From NCBI RefSeq assembly GCF_003337575.1, contig NZ_QPJM01000007.1:124001-188000 (forward strand): a stretch of DNA of 64,000 nucleotides, given 5' to 3'. The notes under the pieces were generated by a model. That model worked only from the letters and a program-made list of their open reading frames with translations, was not told the origin of the DNA and ran no database searches. Made by a program: the position numbers and the translations under genes. This stretch comes from Phyllobacterium bourgognense. GTDB lineage: Bacteria; Pseudomonadota; Alphaproteobacteria; Rhizobiales; Rhizobiaceae. Below, in pieces: positions 7,824 through 18,150 of this stretch; position 1 is the first letter of the stretch; every line of letters starts with the position of its first letter.

Positions 7824-9250
7824 GGCTTGCCCACCTTGTCGATTTCCGGCCCCATATCAAAATTTGCGATGCCGGCGAAATTCGCCGCAAAACCGGCCTC
7901 GTCCTCAAGACAGCGCAGATCCAGCACCAGCGCTCCGCGCTCGATACGGCCGATGACCGGCATCGGAAGTCTCCTGAGTGCAGCCGCCAGTTCAGTGAGC
8001 ATGCTCCCGCTGCTCTCCATCGGCGTCAGGGCCAAGCCTGCGCTCGGCACGGTGGAAAGCGGCAGAGCCCCGGAGCCGATCTGGCTCTCACACGAAATAA
8101 CGGAAACGCTGAATCCGCCTTGCAGCGCACGCCCTACGATCGGTGCCAGCCGCTGCGCCTGTGCGTCGATGTCGCCCTGTGAACGGGTAAGCAGCCGCAT
8201 GGTTGGAAGCCGCTCGCTCAAGCTGTCCGGATCGCGATAGAGCTGCAATGTCGCTATCAGCGCCGCAAGGCGGATTTTGTCGACACGCAGCGCGCGTTTC
8301 ATAGGGTTCTTGTTGATCGTCTCGATGAGTGACTTGCGTCCGACGATGAACCCGGCCTGCGGGCCGCCCAGGAGCTTGTCACCGGAAAAGGTCACGATGT
8401 CGGCACCCTCGGCGATCGCTTCGCGTACGGTCGGCTCGTGCGCAAGTCCGAAACGGGTGAGATCCGTCAGTGTGCCGGAACCAAGGTCATTGACCAGGGG
8501 AACGTCCTTGCTGCGGGCGATGCCAGCCAGTTCGCTCGCACCCACCTCCTTGGTGAAGCCCTCGATGCGATAGTTGGAGGTATGGACCTTCAGTATCAGG
8601 CCAGTATCTGGCCCGATGGCATTGCGATAATCCCGGGCATGGGTGCGGTTCGTGGTACCGACCTCGACAAGACGCGCACCGGCACGCGCCATAATATCGG
8701 GCATGCGGAAAGCCCCTCCGATTTCGATCAGCTCACCACGCGAGACGATGGCTTCCCTGCCCGCGGCCAGACTGTTCAGAACCAAAAGGACAGCCGCCGC
8801 ATTGTTGTTGACGATGGTCGCCTCTTCCGCCCCTGTCAGTTCGCAGATCAACGAACGCAGATGATCATCGCGTTCGCCGCGCTTGCCGCTCTCAAGATCG
8901 AATTCGAGAGCAACGGCCTCGCGCATGGCCGCCGTTGCAGCCTCGATTGCCGCTTGCGCCAGCAATGCGCGACCGAGATTCGTGTGCAGTACCGTACCCG
9001 TCAGATTAAACAGGGGTCGGAGCGATGACTTGTCACCCGCCTCGAGGCTGGCTAGCGCGGCCGCCATGATGGTTTCCCCGGAGGGGGCGTTATGGCCATT
9101 ACGCACGTCATCACGTGTCTCCGCCAATGCACTCCGCAAGGCTTCAGTGAGAGCCGGACGTCCAAAACGCTCGATGATGCCAGCGGCCGATGCCGACTTC
9201 AGAAGCTGGTCCACTGAAGGAAGGCGGCGCAAGTTGGCATTGCTGTCCAT
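7820..9250 (-). CDS. selA: L-seryl-tRNA(Sec) selenium transferase
   Basis: SelA converts seryl-tRNA-Sec to selenocysteinyl-tRNA-Sec with selenophosphate and PLP. The PLP lysine is in [12 protein letters not shown] (Lys292 counting from the ATG). [22 protein letters not shown] and [10 protein letters not shown] are further family signatures. I chose the ATG at 9250 (476 aa) over the in-frame GTG at 9256, because GGAGG abuts the GTG but is correctly spaced for the ATG. The stop overlaps the selB start (ATGA), and fdhE ends 10 bases upstream, so it lies within the fdo-sel operon. Confidence 0.95.
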   Translation of the reverse strand: MDSNANLRRLPSVDQLLKSASAAGIIERFGRPALTEALRSALAETRDDVRNGHNAPSGETIMAAALASLEAGDKSSLRPLFNLTGTVLHTNLGRALLAQAAIEAATAAMREAVALEFDLESGKRGERDDHLRSLICELTGAEEATIVNNNAAAVLLVLNSLAAGREAIVSRGELIEIGGAFRMPDIMARAGARLVEVGTTNRTHARDYRNAIGPDTGLILKVHTSNYRIEGFTKEVGASELAGIARSKDVPLVNDLGSGTLTDLTRFGLAHEPTVREAIAEGADIVTFSGDKLLGGPQAGFIVGRKSLIETINKNPMKRALRVDKIRLAALIATLQLYRDPDSLSERLPTMRLLTRSQGDIDAQAQRLAPIVGRALQGGFSVSVISCESQIGSGALPLSTVPSAGLALTPMESSGSMLTELAAALRRLPMPVIGRIERGALVLDLRCLEDEAGFAANFAGIANFDMGPEIDKVGKP

Positions 9251-9260
9251 TTCCACCCTC

Positions 9261-10178
9261 CTAAAAGCCGGCTAACAGCGGGGAAAAACCGCCACGGTGA
9301 TAAGGCCCCTCCCGCATCAGGAGATCGAGGCTCAGGCTCGCCACATCATCGGCAACGGGATCGGCCGCGGGCTCCCTGTCCTGATACAGTATCTTCGACC
9401 AGCCACGACATTCATCGCAAGTCTCGGCCTTGATGATTCCGCCTTGTCCGTCGATCTCCTGATAGCCGATCCCCTTGGTGGAACCGCACAGCACGCATTT
9501 GACCCGGACATAGTGCCAAAGCGTGCCGCACAGGGAACATGCGCAAAACCGCGCGCCGTGCGAACCGGGCCACCCGACGACCATCGACGACATCGGAGCG
9601 CCACCACAGACGGGACAAACGCCGTCGGCCACCGGCGCCAGCGCGGCCACATCAAGAACGGATGCAAGACGGGCGAAATACACCTGTAGCCCCGCCCACA
9701 CAAAAACATGCTCGGCAATCGCATCTCCGGGCAATGTGTTGGAGAATAGAGTTTGCGCCATGGCAAGACGTTCGGCAGGATCGGCTGCTGTCACGCGAGC
9801 CAGCGCCTTGGCCGCGGCAACCGGCTTTTCGATTGTGGCGGCCGCGGCGAACAGGCGATCGAATAGAGTGCCAATCGCCGGGTCGCCCTCCATCACGCTT
9901 CGGTCGAGCGGCGGCATTTCGAACTCGCGTGCACGCGCAATCGTTTCGGCATCGGGGCTCTCCGGCAGAGGCAGATCCGTCTGGATATCGTTTTGGGCTC
10001 GGCTAAGTTCGGCGACGAAATTCAGATAGGGTGCCAGATTGCTCGTTTCAGCCAACTGGCGCAGACGCTTCGATCTGAGGGAAAAAAGCGAAGCGGGATC
10101 GGGCAGACGCGCAAAGGGCGGTGACGCAATATTCCCAATCGCTGTTGGATCCGGTACGACCGCGCTTTTGCGACTCAT
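9261..10178 (-). CDS. fdhE: Formate dehydrogenase accessory protein FdhE
   Basis: This 305-aa cytosolic rubredoxin-like protein is needed to mature Tat-exported respiratory formate dehydrogenases. Zinc or iron-binding cysteine pairs appear in order: [27 protein letters not shown] and ETCDECRGW (residues about 185-270). The N-terminal helical half contains [18 protein letters not shown], the usual FdhE opening. A GGGAG ribosome site precedes the ATG by four bases. It lies between fdoI and selA on the same strand with short gaps. Confidence 0.92.
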   Translation of the reverse strand: MSRKSAVVPDPTAIGNIASPPFARLPDPASLFSLRSKRLRQLAETSNLAPYLNFVAELSRAQNDIQTDLPLPESPDAETIARAREFEMPPLDRSVMEGDPAIGTLFDRLFAAAATIEKPVAAAKALARVTAADPAERLAMAQTLFSNTLPGDAIAEHVFVWAGLQVYFARLASVLDVAALAPVADGVCPVCGGAPMSSMVVGWPGSHGARFCACSLCGTLWHYVRVKCVLCGSTKGIGYQEIDGQGGIIKAETCDECRGWSKILYQDREPAADPVADDVASLSLDLLMREGPYHRGGFSPLLAGF

Positions 10179-10230
10179 AAAACTCCCTCACGAACCCGCC
10201 GGGCCACGTGGACCGATGTTGAACGCCCTG

Positions 10231-10932
10231 TTATTCGGCGGGCGTATTCCCCGATTTGCCTTTTGGTGCCCTGCCGACCAGCTCACGCAACCACTTGCGA
10301 TGATGCCTCCACGCCCAGCCGCCGGTCACGGAACCGCGGGTCATTGCCCTTATAGTACCGCGCACCCAGATCGCTGCATAGACATGGATGATCCAGACAC
10401 TGATCGCACAAACAGCAGCAATCGCGTGAATGAGCACAGCCCATCTTTTCTGCTCGATTGTGGTGAACAGCGAGAAATACTGATCCCAGATTATCAGCCC
10501 CGTTGTGATCAGCACGATAATCAGAGCCGACATCGACCAGAAGACAAATTTCTGTCCGGCATTGTATTTACCGACGTCCGGCAAGCGTTCTTCATGTCCC
10601 GTCAGCACATCCCGAAGCCGCGCGAGCCAGGTGCCATCCTCACGCTTCCACAGATTGGCTTTCCAGAAGCGGAGAAACAGACCGAAAAAGCTGAAAAACA
10701 GCAGAACACCGATCCACGGATGAATGATGCGCGTCAACGGGCCTCCACCAAAGAGCCCCGTCAGGAAAAACAGGCTGGGATGGAACAAGGCAAGGCCGGA
10801 CAACGCCAGGAGCACGAGGCTAACCGCAGTGATCCAATGATTGACGCGCGCACCCGCCGTATACCGGTCGACGATAACGGGCTTGCCCGGATGCACGCTA
10901 TCGCCCTTCTCCACGTCATAATCCGTGCTCAT
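10231..10932 (-). CDS. fdoI: Formate dehydrogenase cytochrome b556 (gamma) subunit
   Basis: This 233-aa inner-membrane diheme cytochrome b passes electrons from the iron-sulfur subunit to quinone. Four hydrophobic segments are visible, with heme-ligand histidines in [26 protein letters not shown] and [21 protein letters not shown] basic, cytoplasmic C-terminal tail ([19 protein letters not shown]) follows. Its ATG overlaps the fdoH stop (ATGA), showing coupling. Confidence 0.93.
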   Translation of the reverse strand: MSTDYDVEKGDSVHPGKPVIVDRYTAGARVNHWITAVSLVLLALSGLALFHPSLFFLTGLFGGGPLTRIIHPWIGVLLFFSFFGLFLRFWKANLWKREDGTWLARLRDVLTGHEERLPDVGKYNAGQKFVFWSMSALIIVLITTGLIIWDQYFSLFTTIEQKRWAVLIHAIAAVCAISVWIIHVYAAIWVRGTIRAMTRGSVTGGWAWRHHRKWLRELVGRAPKGKSGNTPAE

Positions 10933-11873
10933 GGGCGAGGTTCCTCTCCGGTCAGCTTTTCAGCGGCCTCTTCGTCCTCTTCGGAAACCCGGTTCGGACC
11001 GGTAACCAGATAGTGCATGAACCCGGCTGCAGCAGCAAAACCGACCACAGCGAGCCCGGCATATTTCGTGACACCCTTCCAGGCCTCGACGATCGGGCTA
11101 ATCTTCGGATTGTTTGGCAGGTCGGCGTAAATCTCCGGCTTGTCCGCATGATGCAGCACATACATGACATGCGTGCCGCCAACGCCCGGCGGATCGTAAA
11201 GTCCCGCATTGGCAAACCCGCGCGATTTCAAATCGGTGATGCGCCCTGCCGCGTGCTCTTTCATCTCATCCTTTGTCCCGAACACGATCGCTTGCGTCGG
11301 ACATGCCTTGGCGCAGGCAGGTCCCTGCCCGACGGCGATGCGGTCGGAGCAGAGCGTGCATTTGTAAGCAGTATGGTCGACCTGTGAAATGCGCGGAATA
11401 TTGAACGGGCATCCCTTGATGCAATAGCCGCAGCCAATACAGTTTTCGTGGATGAAATCGACAATACCATTCGAGAATTGCACGATGGCGCCGGGGGCCG
11501 GGCAAGCCTTGAGGCAGCCAGGATCCTCGCAATGCATGCAGCCATCCTTGCGGATGAGCCACTCGAGATTGTTCGTTTCCGGGTTTTCCCACTCGGTGAA
11601 CCGCATCAGCGTAAACATATCCGGCGTCAGGTCGTGCGGGTTATCGTAGACGCCGGTGTTGATTTCCATTTCCGGATGCGTGTCATTCCACTCGATACAG
11701 GCCGACTGGCAGGCTTTGCAGCCGATGCACTTGGAGACATCGATGAGCTTTGCCACCTCGGTCTGCCGTTGCGCGGGCGGCGTCACAGTTGACGCCGACC
11801 GGCGGATCAAATCCTGATCGCCAAACTTCAGGGGCTCAGGCCGGGTGGTGGGGTTTGGAACAGGCGGGAACAT
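10929..11873 (-). CDS. fdoH: Formate dehydrogenase iron-sulfur (beta) subunit
   Basis: This 314-aa protein carries four 4Fe-4S clusters: [35 protein letters not shown] with CPFNIPR, and CTLCSDR with CAKACP. A single C-terminal membrane helix ([20 protein letters not shown]) anchors it on the periplasmic side. The start is the ATG at 11873 ([15 protein letters not shown]), with a GGAGG site and 10 bases after the fdoG stop; the longer in-frame extension is fdoG sequence. The stop overlaps the fdoI start. Confidence 0.94.
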   Translation of the reverse strand: MFPPVPNPTTRPEPLKFGDQDLIRRSASTVTPPAQRQTEVAKLIDVSKCIGCKACQSACIEWNDTHPEMEINTGVYDNPHDLTPDMFTLMRFTEWENPETNNLEWLIRKDGCMHCEDPGCLKACPAPGAIVQFSNGIVDFIHENCIGCGYCIKGCPFNIPRISQVDHTAYKCTLCSDRIAVGQGPACAKACPTQAIVFGTKDEMKEHAAGRITDLKSRGFANAGLYDPPGVGGTHVMYVLHHADKPEIYADLPNNPKISPIVEAWKGVTKYAGLAVVGFAAAAGFMHYLVTGPNRVSEEDEEAAEKLTGEEPRP

Positions 11874-11883
11874 GGGTAACCTC

Positions 11884-14800
11884 CTATGCCACCGGCCCGG
11901 CGATGGGCTCGATATTGACCAGGAACGCCTTGTATTCAGGCGTCTCGATATTGGCGTCACCGACGAAAGGCGTGAGCGAGTTTGGACCGAAGCCCTTCTT
12001 CGCTGCCCCCGTGAAACCCCAGTGCAGCGGAATGCCGACCACATGAACCGGCTTGCCGTCGCAGATCAAAGGTTTGATCCGCTTCGTGACGACCACCTTG
12101 GCCTTGATCGATCCGCGCTTGGACCACACGCGTACCCAGCCACCTTTGACGATGCCTTTCTCCTTCGCGAGTTCTTCCGATATCTCGACGAAGAATTCCG
12201 GCTGCAGGACGGCATTCACCCAGACATGCTTGGTCCAGTAGTGGAAGTGTTCGGTAAGACGGTAGGACGTTGCCGCATAAGGAAACTCCTGCGAAGCGGG
12301 TTCGGCAAACTGCGCAAAATCGCCCTTGAATACTCGCGCCGCTGGATTGCCGCGGACCTTCGGAGCGATGAGGTTTGTGACCGGCGACTCGAACGGTTCG
12401 TAATGAGCCGGGAATGGTCCATCGCGCATCATGCCACGTACGAAGAGGCGCGACACGCCCTCCGCATTCATGATGAACGGACCGACGTCCTGCGGCTTGG
12501 CTGTCGGCGCAATATCCGGCACGTCGTAGCCTGACCATTTCTGACCGTCCCACTCGATCAGCTTGCGGCTGGGGTCCCAGGCCTTGCCATTCAGGTCCGC
12601 CGAAGCTCGGTTGTAGAGGATGCGGCGGTTGACGGGCCACGAAAATGCCCATTTCGAGTAGGCTCCGGTCTCATCGGGATCCGACGTATCGCGCCGGGCC
12701 ATGTTGTTGCCGTTCTCGTTGAAGCAGCCGGAATAAATCCAGCAGCCGCTCGTCGTGGAGCCGTCATCCCGCAACGCGGCGAAGCTTGGCACCAGCTTGC
12801 CGGCTTCAACCACCACTTTGGTAGGATCAGTCGGATCCATCACCGGGGCCAGCGCTTTGCCGTTCAGTTCCTTGGCAAGCTCTTCGGCAGTCGGCTCACC
12901 CGGATCGGCATAGGACCAGTCGAGATTGACGATCGGATCGGGGAACGCTCCACCCTCCTTGCGGTAAAGGTCCCTGAGACGCGTATAGATCTGCGCCATT
13001 ATCCAGTTGTCCGTCTTGGCTTCACCGGGAGCCGTACCGCCAGGCCAATGCCACTGCAGCCAGCGTCCGGAATTGGTGAGGGAACCCTCGTCTTCAGCAA
13101 AGCAGGTCGAAGGCAGTTGATAGACCTCCGTCTGGATTTGCGAAGGATCAACATCGTTGAACTCGCCGTGATTTTCCCAGAACCGCGATGTTTCCGTATC
13201 GAGCGGATCCATCGTCACGAGGAACTTGAGCTTCGACAGCGATGCGGTCAGCTTCGTTCTGTTGGGCGCTGCAAGCAGAGGGTTGAACCCCTGGCAGATG
13301 TATCCCGTCATCTTGCCTTGGTTCATAAGTTCGAAAGCGCGCAGCACATCGTAGCCAGGCACGTCGAGCTTTGGCAGCCAGTCATAGGCGAAATGGTTTT
13401 CCGGCGTCGCCGCCGGGCCCCACATCGACTTGAGGAAACTGACGAAGAACTTCCTGTAGTTCTGCCAGTAGCTCATCTGGTTTGGCCGGAGTGGCTTGAA
13501 GCCGCGTGTCGCCATATAGCTGTCGAAATCCACCTCTTTCTCGGTTGGTAGCGTCATGTAGCCCGGAAGCAGGTTCGACATCAGGCCTACATCGGTCAGC
13601 CCCTGGATATTGGAATGCCCGCGCAGTGCGTTCATGCCACCACCGCGCACGCCGATATTGCCGAGGACCAGTTGTAACATCGCCATCGAGCGGATGTTTT
13701 GCGAACCCTTCGAATGCTGGGTCCAGCCAAGCGCGTACATGGACGTCATCGTCTTGGTCGGCGTTGAGCATTCCGAGATCATCTCGGCCACCTTGAGAAA
13801 CTTCTCCTTGGGTGTGCCGCAGATGCGCTCGACCATTTCGGGCGTATAGACAGAGACATGCGCCTTCAACATGTTCCACACGCAACGTGGATGCGTCAGC
13901 GTGTCATCGACGACAGCGTAACCGTCATCGCCGATTACATAATCCCAACTCGACTTGTCGTAGTCGCGCTTTGTCTCATCGTAACCGGTAAACAGGCCGT
14001 CCTTGTATTCGAAGCCGTCCTTGACGATGAAGGCGGCGTTGGTGAATGCCTTCACATAATCCCACTGCACCTTGCCGTTCTGGATGCAGTAATTCATGAC
14101 ACCGAGCAGGAAAGCTATGTCCGACCCCTGACGGATGGGCGCGTACACGTCGGCAACCGACGCAGAGCGCGTGAAGCGGGGATCGACGACGATAAGCTTG
14201 GCACCACGGTTGGCCTTGGCCTCCGTGACCCATTTGAAACCGCAAGGATGCGCTTCGGCGGCATTGCCACCCATGATGACGACAAGATCCGTATTCCTGA
14301 TATCGGTCCAGGAATTGGTCATTGCACCACGGCCAAATGTTGGGCCCAAACTGGACACCGTTGGGCCGTGTCAGACACGTGCCTGGTTATCGAATACCAG
14401 CATTCCGGCGCTGCGCACGACTTTATAGGTGGCAAACGCTGTTTCGTTCGTTGTTGCCGAGGCGGCCAGGAAGCCCGTCGTCGTCCATCGATTGACGGTC
14501 ACGCCGTCATTGTTCTTCTGGACAAAATTACCGTCGCGATCGTCCTTCATCAACCGGGCGATGCGATCAAGCGCGTCATTCCAGGAGATGCGTTCGAACT
14601 TGTCCGAGCCGGGCTTGCGGACCATCGGATATTTCAGGCGTGTCTCGGCCTTGACGAAGTCGAGCAGGGCCGCACCCTTCGGGCACAGCGTTCCACGATT
14701 TGTCGGATGGTCGGTGTCGCCCTCGATATGGACGATCTCGGCCTTTTCGCCCTTTTTCAGGTCGCCCTTCGAATACATGATGATACCGCATGCAACCGAG

Positions 14801-14970
14801 CAATAGGGGCAGGTATTCCGGGTTTCGGTGGTGTTTACGAGTTTGAAAGCGCGGATCGCTTCGGCATGGGCGGCTTCGATCTCGCCGAAGCCAAAGGCAC
14901 CAAGCGCCGTACCCGCAACACCCGCGCCGGTCGCCGCAAGAAACTGGCGCCGCGAGAGTTCCATGTTCAT
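11884..14970 (-). CDS. fdoG: Selenocysteine formate dehydrogenase catalytic (alpha) subunit
   Basis: This is a 1028-aa selenoprotein that oxidises formate to CO2 in the periplasm at a bis-MGD cofactor. The Tat signal [14 protein letters not shown] opens the protein. Cys54, Cys57, Cys61 and Cys96 bind the proximal 4Fe-4S cluster. Codon 200 is an in-frame TGA (14371-14373) in the motif NQARV-Sec-HGPTV, exactly the position of selenocysteine in FdnG/FdoG, and the frame stays open for another 828 codons. A hairpin lies three bases after the TGA. Conventional ORF calling splits this gene into 199-aa and 824-aa pieces. It is first gene of fdoGHI-fdhE-selAB. The three-codon frame ATG CTA TGA overlaps the start codon. 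Confidence 0.96.
14343..14373 (-). promoter_or_regulatory. Bacterial SECIS element of fdoG
   Basis: After the UGA (14373-14371) come three bases, then GGCCCAA (14367-14361), an 11-nt loop CGGUGUCCAGU and UUGGGCC (14349-14343). This gives a perfect seven-pair stem at the distance used by bacterial SECIS elements. The first codons after UGA (CAC GGC CCA) match the E. coli fdnG/fdhF SECIS region as I recall it. A GU in the loop fits the SelB-recognised apical bases. Confidence 0.8.
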
Positions 14971-15257
14971 AGCATGTTATCTCCCTTTAAACCGGCTCTG
15001 CCGATAAAGCATGCCGGAGATCAGACACAAACCATTGGCATTTCAATTAAAATCCTACCTGACCATATTTTATTGTCAAATCAATAAGAAGCGATCAAAC
15101 ATGAATGTAATAATCAAATTAAAGTCCGTGCTGTGCCCGTCCCGGCGAACGTCGCTAGTATTTTGATACTGATCGCCTTTTACTGCTCAATTTGCAGACA
15201 CGCCAACCTACGCAATGACGAATTGACGTTCGGCCTCAAATGGACAAGAATAAAAGC
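14971..15257. other. Intergenic region upstream of fdoG
   Basis: This AT-rich stretch separates the minus-strand fdo-sel operon from the plus-strand genes. A GGGAG ribosome site for fdoG sits ten bases before its ATG. I looked for an FNR/FixK box; only half sites (ATCAA at about 15079 and 15092) are visible. No convincing coding sequence is present. Confidence 0.5.
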
Positions 15258-15343
15258 GTGAGCTTACTCGTCGCTCCCGAGTTTCGGGGCAGTCGTCATG
15301 GTGCTTTCGACGCAGAATGCCCCCGGGAAACGGCGGGCTTTTT
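15258..15343 (+). ncRNA. Candidate small RNA ahead of the transglutaminase gene
   Basis: A TTGACG box (15223-15228) is followed after 17 bases by AAGAAT (15246-15251). About 90 nt later there is a textbook intrinsic terminator (GCCCCCG, loop, CGGCGGGC, five T). Between them is a hairpin CCCGA-GTT-TCGGG (about 15280-15292). There is no plausible coding frame here: a 70-aa frame crosses the terminator and has poor composition. It could instead be a terminated leader of the downstream gene. Confidence 0.35.
15319..15343 (+). terminator. Intrinsic terminator
   Basis: The stem GCCCCCG / CGGCGGGC (one bulge) with loop GGAAA is followed by TTTTT. It lies 105 bases before the transglutaminase start, so it ends a short upstream transcript rather than that gene. 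Confidence 0.7.
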
Positions 15344-15448
15344 CTGGTGCGTGCCATTCTGTCTTTCGCAAAACTCGAAAAGCTTTCACCACGTACAGTT
15401 TAGCTGTCTGCCAATGCCGTTGATGTCATCAAATCGGGAGGGCATGAA

Positions 15449-16549
15449 ATGATCGATCGTCGCGAATTCCTCAAAATCGGCGCCGTAACGAGTGTAATGG
15501 CCGCGATACCGGGACGGGTGTTTGCGGGCACCGCTTTTGCCCCGAAGCCTGCCGGTTGGCGGACCTTCGAAATCACAACCCGTATTGAGCCGTCAGGCAC
15601 CGAGGGCACCGGGCGCGCTTGGATTCCATTGCCTGGTTTCAGCGCCAGCGATTGGAACCGGCCCGAGACAAGTACCTGGACGACCAATGCGACCAGCGCC
15701 AGGATCGCACGTAGTCCGGCCAATGACACTGACATGCTGCTTGTCGAATGGAAAGCCGGCAGCGTAGCACCTGCCGTTGAGATCATCAGCCGTGTCGCCA
15801 CGCGCGATCGTGCCATCGATCTTTCAAAGCCAGTAAACCCCACGCCGCTCAACACTGACGAGCGCGCACGATATCTCGCCGGAAGCCGGCTTGTCCCGAC
15901 TGATGGCATCGTCAAGGAAACAGCCGACAGTATCGTCGGCAATACCGCAAACGAGATAGATAAGGCGAAGCTGATCTACGATTGGGTGGTTGAGAAGACT
16001 TACCGGAATGCCGCCACGCGCGGCTGCGGTTCCGGAGATGTCGTGGCCATGTTGAGGAGCGGCGACCTCGGCGGCAAATGTGCCGACCTGAATGCTCTCT
16101 ATGTCGGCCTTGCCCGAGCCGCTGGTCTGCCTGCGCGCGATATTTACGGTCTCCGGGTTGCGCCATCCAACTTCGGCTACAAGAGCCTCGGCGCCAAGAA
16201 CGAGATCGTCACCAAAGCACAGCATTGCCGGGCGGAAGTCTATCTTTCTGACTTTGGCTGGGTGCCTGTTGATCCGGCGGATGTTCGAAAGGTCATGCTT
16301 GAGGAGGCGGACGGCGGTCTTCCTGCTGACAATCCCAAGGTGGTTGCGGCGCGCGAGACGTTGTTCGGCGCCTGGGAAGGCAATTGGATCGCCTATAATG
16401 ACGCCCGCGACGTGATTTTGCCCGGTTCGACCGGGGCAGCGCTCGGTTTCCTGATGTACCCGCAGGCGGAAGTTGCGTCGGTAAGGCTCGATTGCCTTGA
16501 ACCCGACGCCTTCAGATACACGATCCGGTCACGAGAGATCACGGTCTGA
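15449..16549 (+). CDS. Tat-exported transglutaminase-like (papain-fold) protein
   Basis: This 366-aa protein has a Tat-type signal (MIDRREFLKIGAV, cleavage near VFAGT). It has a middle beta domain and a transglutaminase core with Cys211 in GGKCADLNALYVGLAR, His259 in TKAQHCRAEVYL and Asp275 in WVPVDPADV, the catalytic Cys-His-Asp triad in order. Proteins of this family may act as periplasmic peptidases or cross-linkers; the substrate is unknown. The start follows GGGAGG. It lies 38 bases upstream of selD in the same direction, so the two may be cotranscribed. Confidence 0.85.
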   Translation: MIDRREFLKIGAVTSVMAAIPGRVFAGTAFAPKPAGWRTFEITTRIEPSGTEGTGRAWIPLPGFSASDWNRPETSTWTTNATSARIARSPANDTDMLLVEWKAGSVAPAVEIISRVATRDRAIDLSKPVNPTPLNTDERARYLAGSRLVPTDGIVKETADSIVGNTANEIDKAKLIYDWVVEKTYRNAATRGCGSGDVVAMLRSGDLGGKCADLNALYVGLARAAGLPARDIYGLRVAPSNFGYKSLGAKNEIVTKAQHCRAEVYLSDFGWVPVDPADVRKVMLEEADGGLPADNPKVVAARETLFGAWEGNWIAYNDARDVILPGSTGAALGFLMYPQAEVASVRLDCLEPDAFRYTIRSREITV

Positions 16550-16587
16550 CCTGATATCGATTTCGCAAATCGCATGGAGCCCGTATC

Positions 16588-17649
16588 ATGGATGATAGAA
16601 CGTCATTGTCGTCGGTACGCCTGACCTCGCTGTCCCATGGTGGCGGATGCGGATGCAAGCTGGCACCATCTGTCTTGCAGCAATTGCTTGCGGATCAACC
16701 TGCCGCCGGACCGTTTGCCCGGCTGCTTGTCGGAACCGAAACCGGTGACGATGCCGCGGTGTGGCAGCTCGATGACGAAACCTGTGTGATCGCGACGACG
16801 GACTTCTTCATGCCGATGGTCGATGATCCTTTCGACTTCGGCCGGATCGCGGCAACCAATGCGATATCCGATGTCTATGCAATGGGCGGAAAACCGATCA
16901 TGGCACTCGCCATTCTCGGCATGCCGATCGACAAGCTGCCGGCCGAGACAGTGCGCGAGATCCTGAAGGGCGGAAGCGCCATCTGCTCCGAAGCAGGTAT
17001 CCCTGTTGCCGGTGGCCATTCGATCGATTCTCCCGAGCCGATCTACGGCCTGGCGGTCATCGGCACCTGCCCCATTGCCAGTCTGCGGCGTAACAGCGGC
17101 GCCAGGCCCGGTGACACGCTGATTTTGACCAAGGCGCTTGGTGTCGGAATTTACTCGGCGGCGTTCAAGAAAGGCATGTTGCCGGCGGACGCCTATGCCG
17201 AACTCATCGCATCGACGACGCACCTCAACCGCATCGGCGCCGAACTCGCCAAGGATGCGGATGTGCATGCCATTACCGACGTCACCGGCTTCGGCATTCT
17301 CGGCCATGCCCTTGAGATGGCAAGAGGGTCGAATGTGCATATCTCGCTGCGCGCGGACGATGTTGCCGTGTTTATTCACGGCGCCGAACTCGCAAAGGAG
17401 GGTTTCGTCACCGGCGCCTCGCATCGCAATTGGGCAAGCTACGATACAGAAATCGTCTTGCCCGCCGATTTCCCCCTATGGCGGCGTCACCTGCTGACCG
17501 ATCCCCAGACCTCTGGCGGACTGCTCGTATCCTGCAAGGCGGAACGTGCAGCGGACGTGCTCCAACAGATCACCACTGCGGGCTATCCTGCAGCCAGGAT
17601 CATTGGTTCGGTCGAGACGGGCGAGCCTGGATTGCACGTCGTTACCTGA
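16588..17649 (+). CDS. selD: Selenide, water dikinase (selenophosphate synthetase)
   Basis: SelD makes selenophosphate, the selenium donor for SelA, from selenide and ATP. The N-terminal glycine-rich segment GGGCGCK places Cys21 and Lys24 at the catalytic positions, so this is the cysteine rather than the selenocysteine form. [23 protein letters not shown] and [16 protein letters not shown] are AIR-synthase-superfamily motifs. The length of 353 aa is normal. It completes the local Sec system, on the strand opposite to selAB. Confidence 0.96.
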   Translation: MDDRTSLSSVRLTSLSHGGGCGCKLAPSVLQQLLADQPAAGPFARLLVGTETGDDAAVWQLDDETCVIATTDFFMPMVDDPFDFGRIAATNAISDVYAMGGKPIMALAILGMPIDKLPAETVREILKGGSAICSEAGIPVAGGHSIDSPEPIYGLAVIGTCPIASLRRNSGARPGDTLILTKALGVGIYSAAFKKGMLPADAYAELIASTTHLNRIGAELAKDADVHAITDVTGFGILGHALEMARGSNVHISLRADDVAVFIHGAELAKEGFVTGASHRNWASYDTEIVLPADFPLWRRHLLTDPQTSGGLLVSCKAERAADVLQQITTAGYPAARIIGSVETGEPGLHVVT

Positions 17650-17781
17650 CGGATCCGCCTTTAATTTCCCAATCTGAGTGCAAGAGTTTTGCAGCAGGTA
17701 TCTGGTCTCGCGTTCGGAACCAAATCGCCCATCGTCGATTAGGCATGCTGAAGGGAAGGGTAAATCAAGGGAGAGTACCCC

Positions 17782-18072
17782 ATGAAACGCATGCTTCTTC
17801 TAACCGCTGCATTGTTATTCGCGGGAGCCAGCCAGGTGATGGCGCAAGATACCGTGATTGTCGAAGTACCGCAGCCGGCACGGGACTATGTAATCGCCAA
17901 TCCGTCTGAGGACGTCATGATCAAGGAGGATCTTGCCGTCGGTACAGCCATACCCGAGGATGTCAAGTTGGTGCCGATACCTGCCAGCCCGGACTATAGT
18001 TATGTTTATGTAAAGAAGCAGCCGGTCATCGTTTCGACGAAAGATCGAAAAGTTGTCTATCTGTCCAATTAA
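17782..18072 (+). CDS. Secreted DUF1236 family protein
   Basis: This 96-aa protein has a clear signal peptide (MKRMLLLTAALLFAGASQVMA). The mature sequence VPQPARDYVIANP, VGTAIPEDVKLVPIP and YSYVYVKKQPVIVSTKDRKVV is the repeat-like core of DUF1236, found in rhizobial periplasmic or outer-surface proteins of unknown function. A GGGAG ribosome site precedes the ATG, and an intrinsic-type hairpin lies 30 bases after the stop. Confidence 0.8.
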   Translation: MKRMLLLTAALLFAGASQVMAQDTVIVEVPQPARDYVIANPSEDVMIKEDLAVGTAIPEDVKLVPIPASPDYSYVYVKKQPVIVSTKDRKVVYLSN

Positions 18073-18102
18073 TTAGAATTGTATCGATCTGGCGCCTGGA
18101 GT

Positions 18103-18133
18103 AAGCCCGCTACGCAAAGTAGCGGGCTTCGTT
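18103..18133 (+). terminator. Hairpin terminator after DUF1236 gene
   Basis: The arms AAGCCCGCTAC (18103-18113) and GTAGCGGGCTT (18119-18129) pair perfectly over 11 bp with loop GCAAA. Only a weak T-rich tail (CGTTAT) follows. Its position inside the upstream extension of the MgtC frame supports the later start for that gene. Confidence 0.65.
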
Positions 18134-18150
18134 ATCGAAGTGGAAGCCCA

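Noticed and set aside
14371-14373. TGA in fdoG as a nonsense mutation splitting a pseudogene
   Set aside because: It sits exactly at the selenocysteine position of the family, a hairpin follows, and a full sel system is adjacent.
13858-15087. 409-aa plus-strand frame opposite fdoG
   Set aside because: It is the antisense shadow of a confirmed gene, with no family motifs or ribosome site.
15070-15100. FNR/FixK box upstream of fdoG
   Set aside because: Only single half sites are present; the spacing does not fit TTGAT-N4-ATCAA.
15240-15452. 70-aa frame overlapping the transglutaminase start
   Set aside because: It crosses an intrinsic terminator, has no ribosome site and a Cys/Phe-rich random composition.
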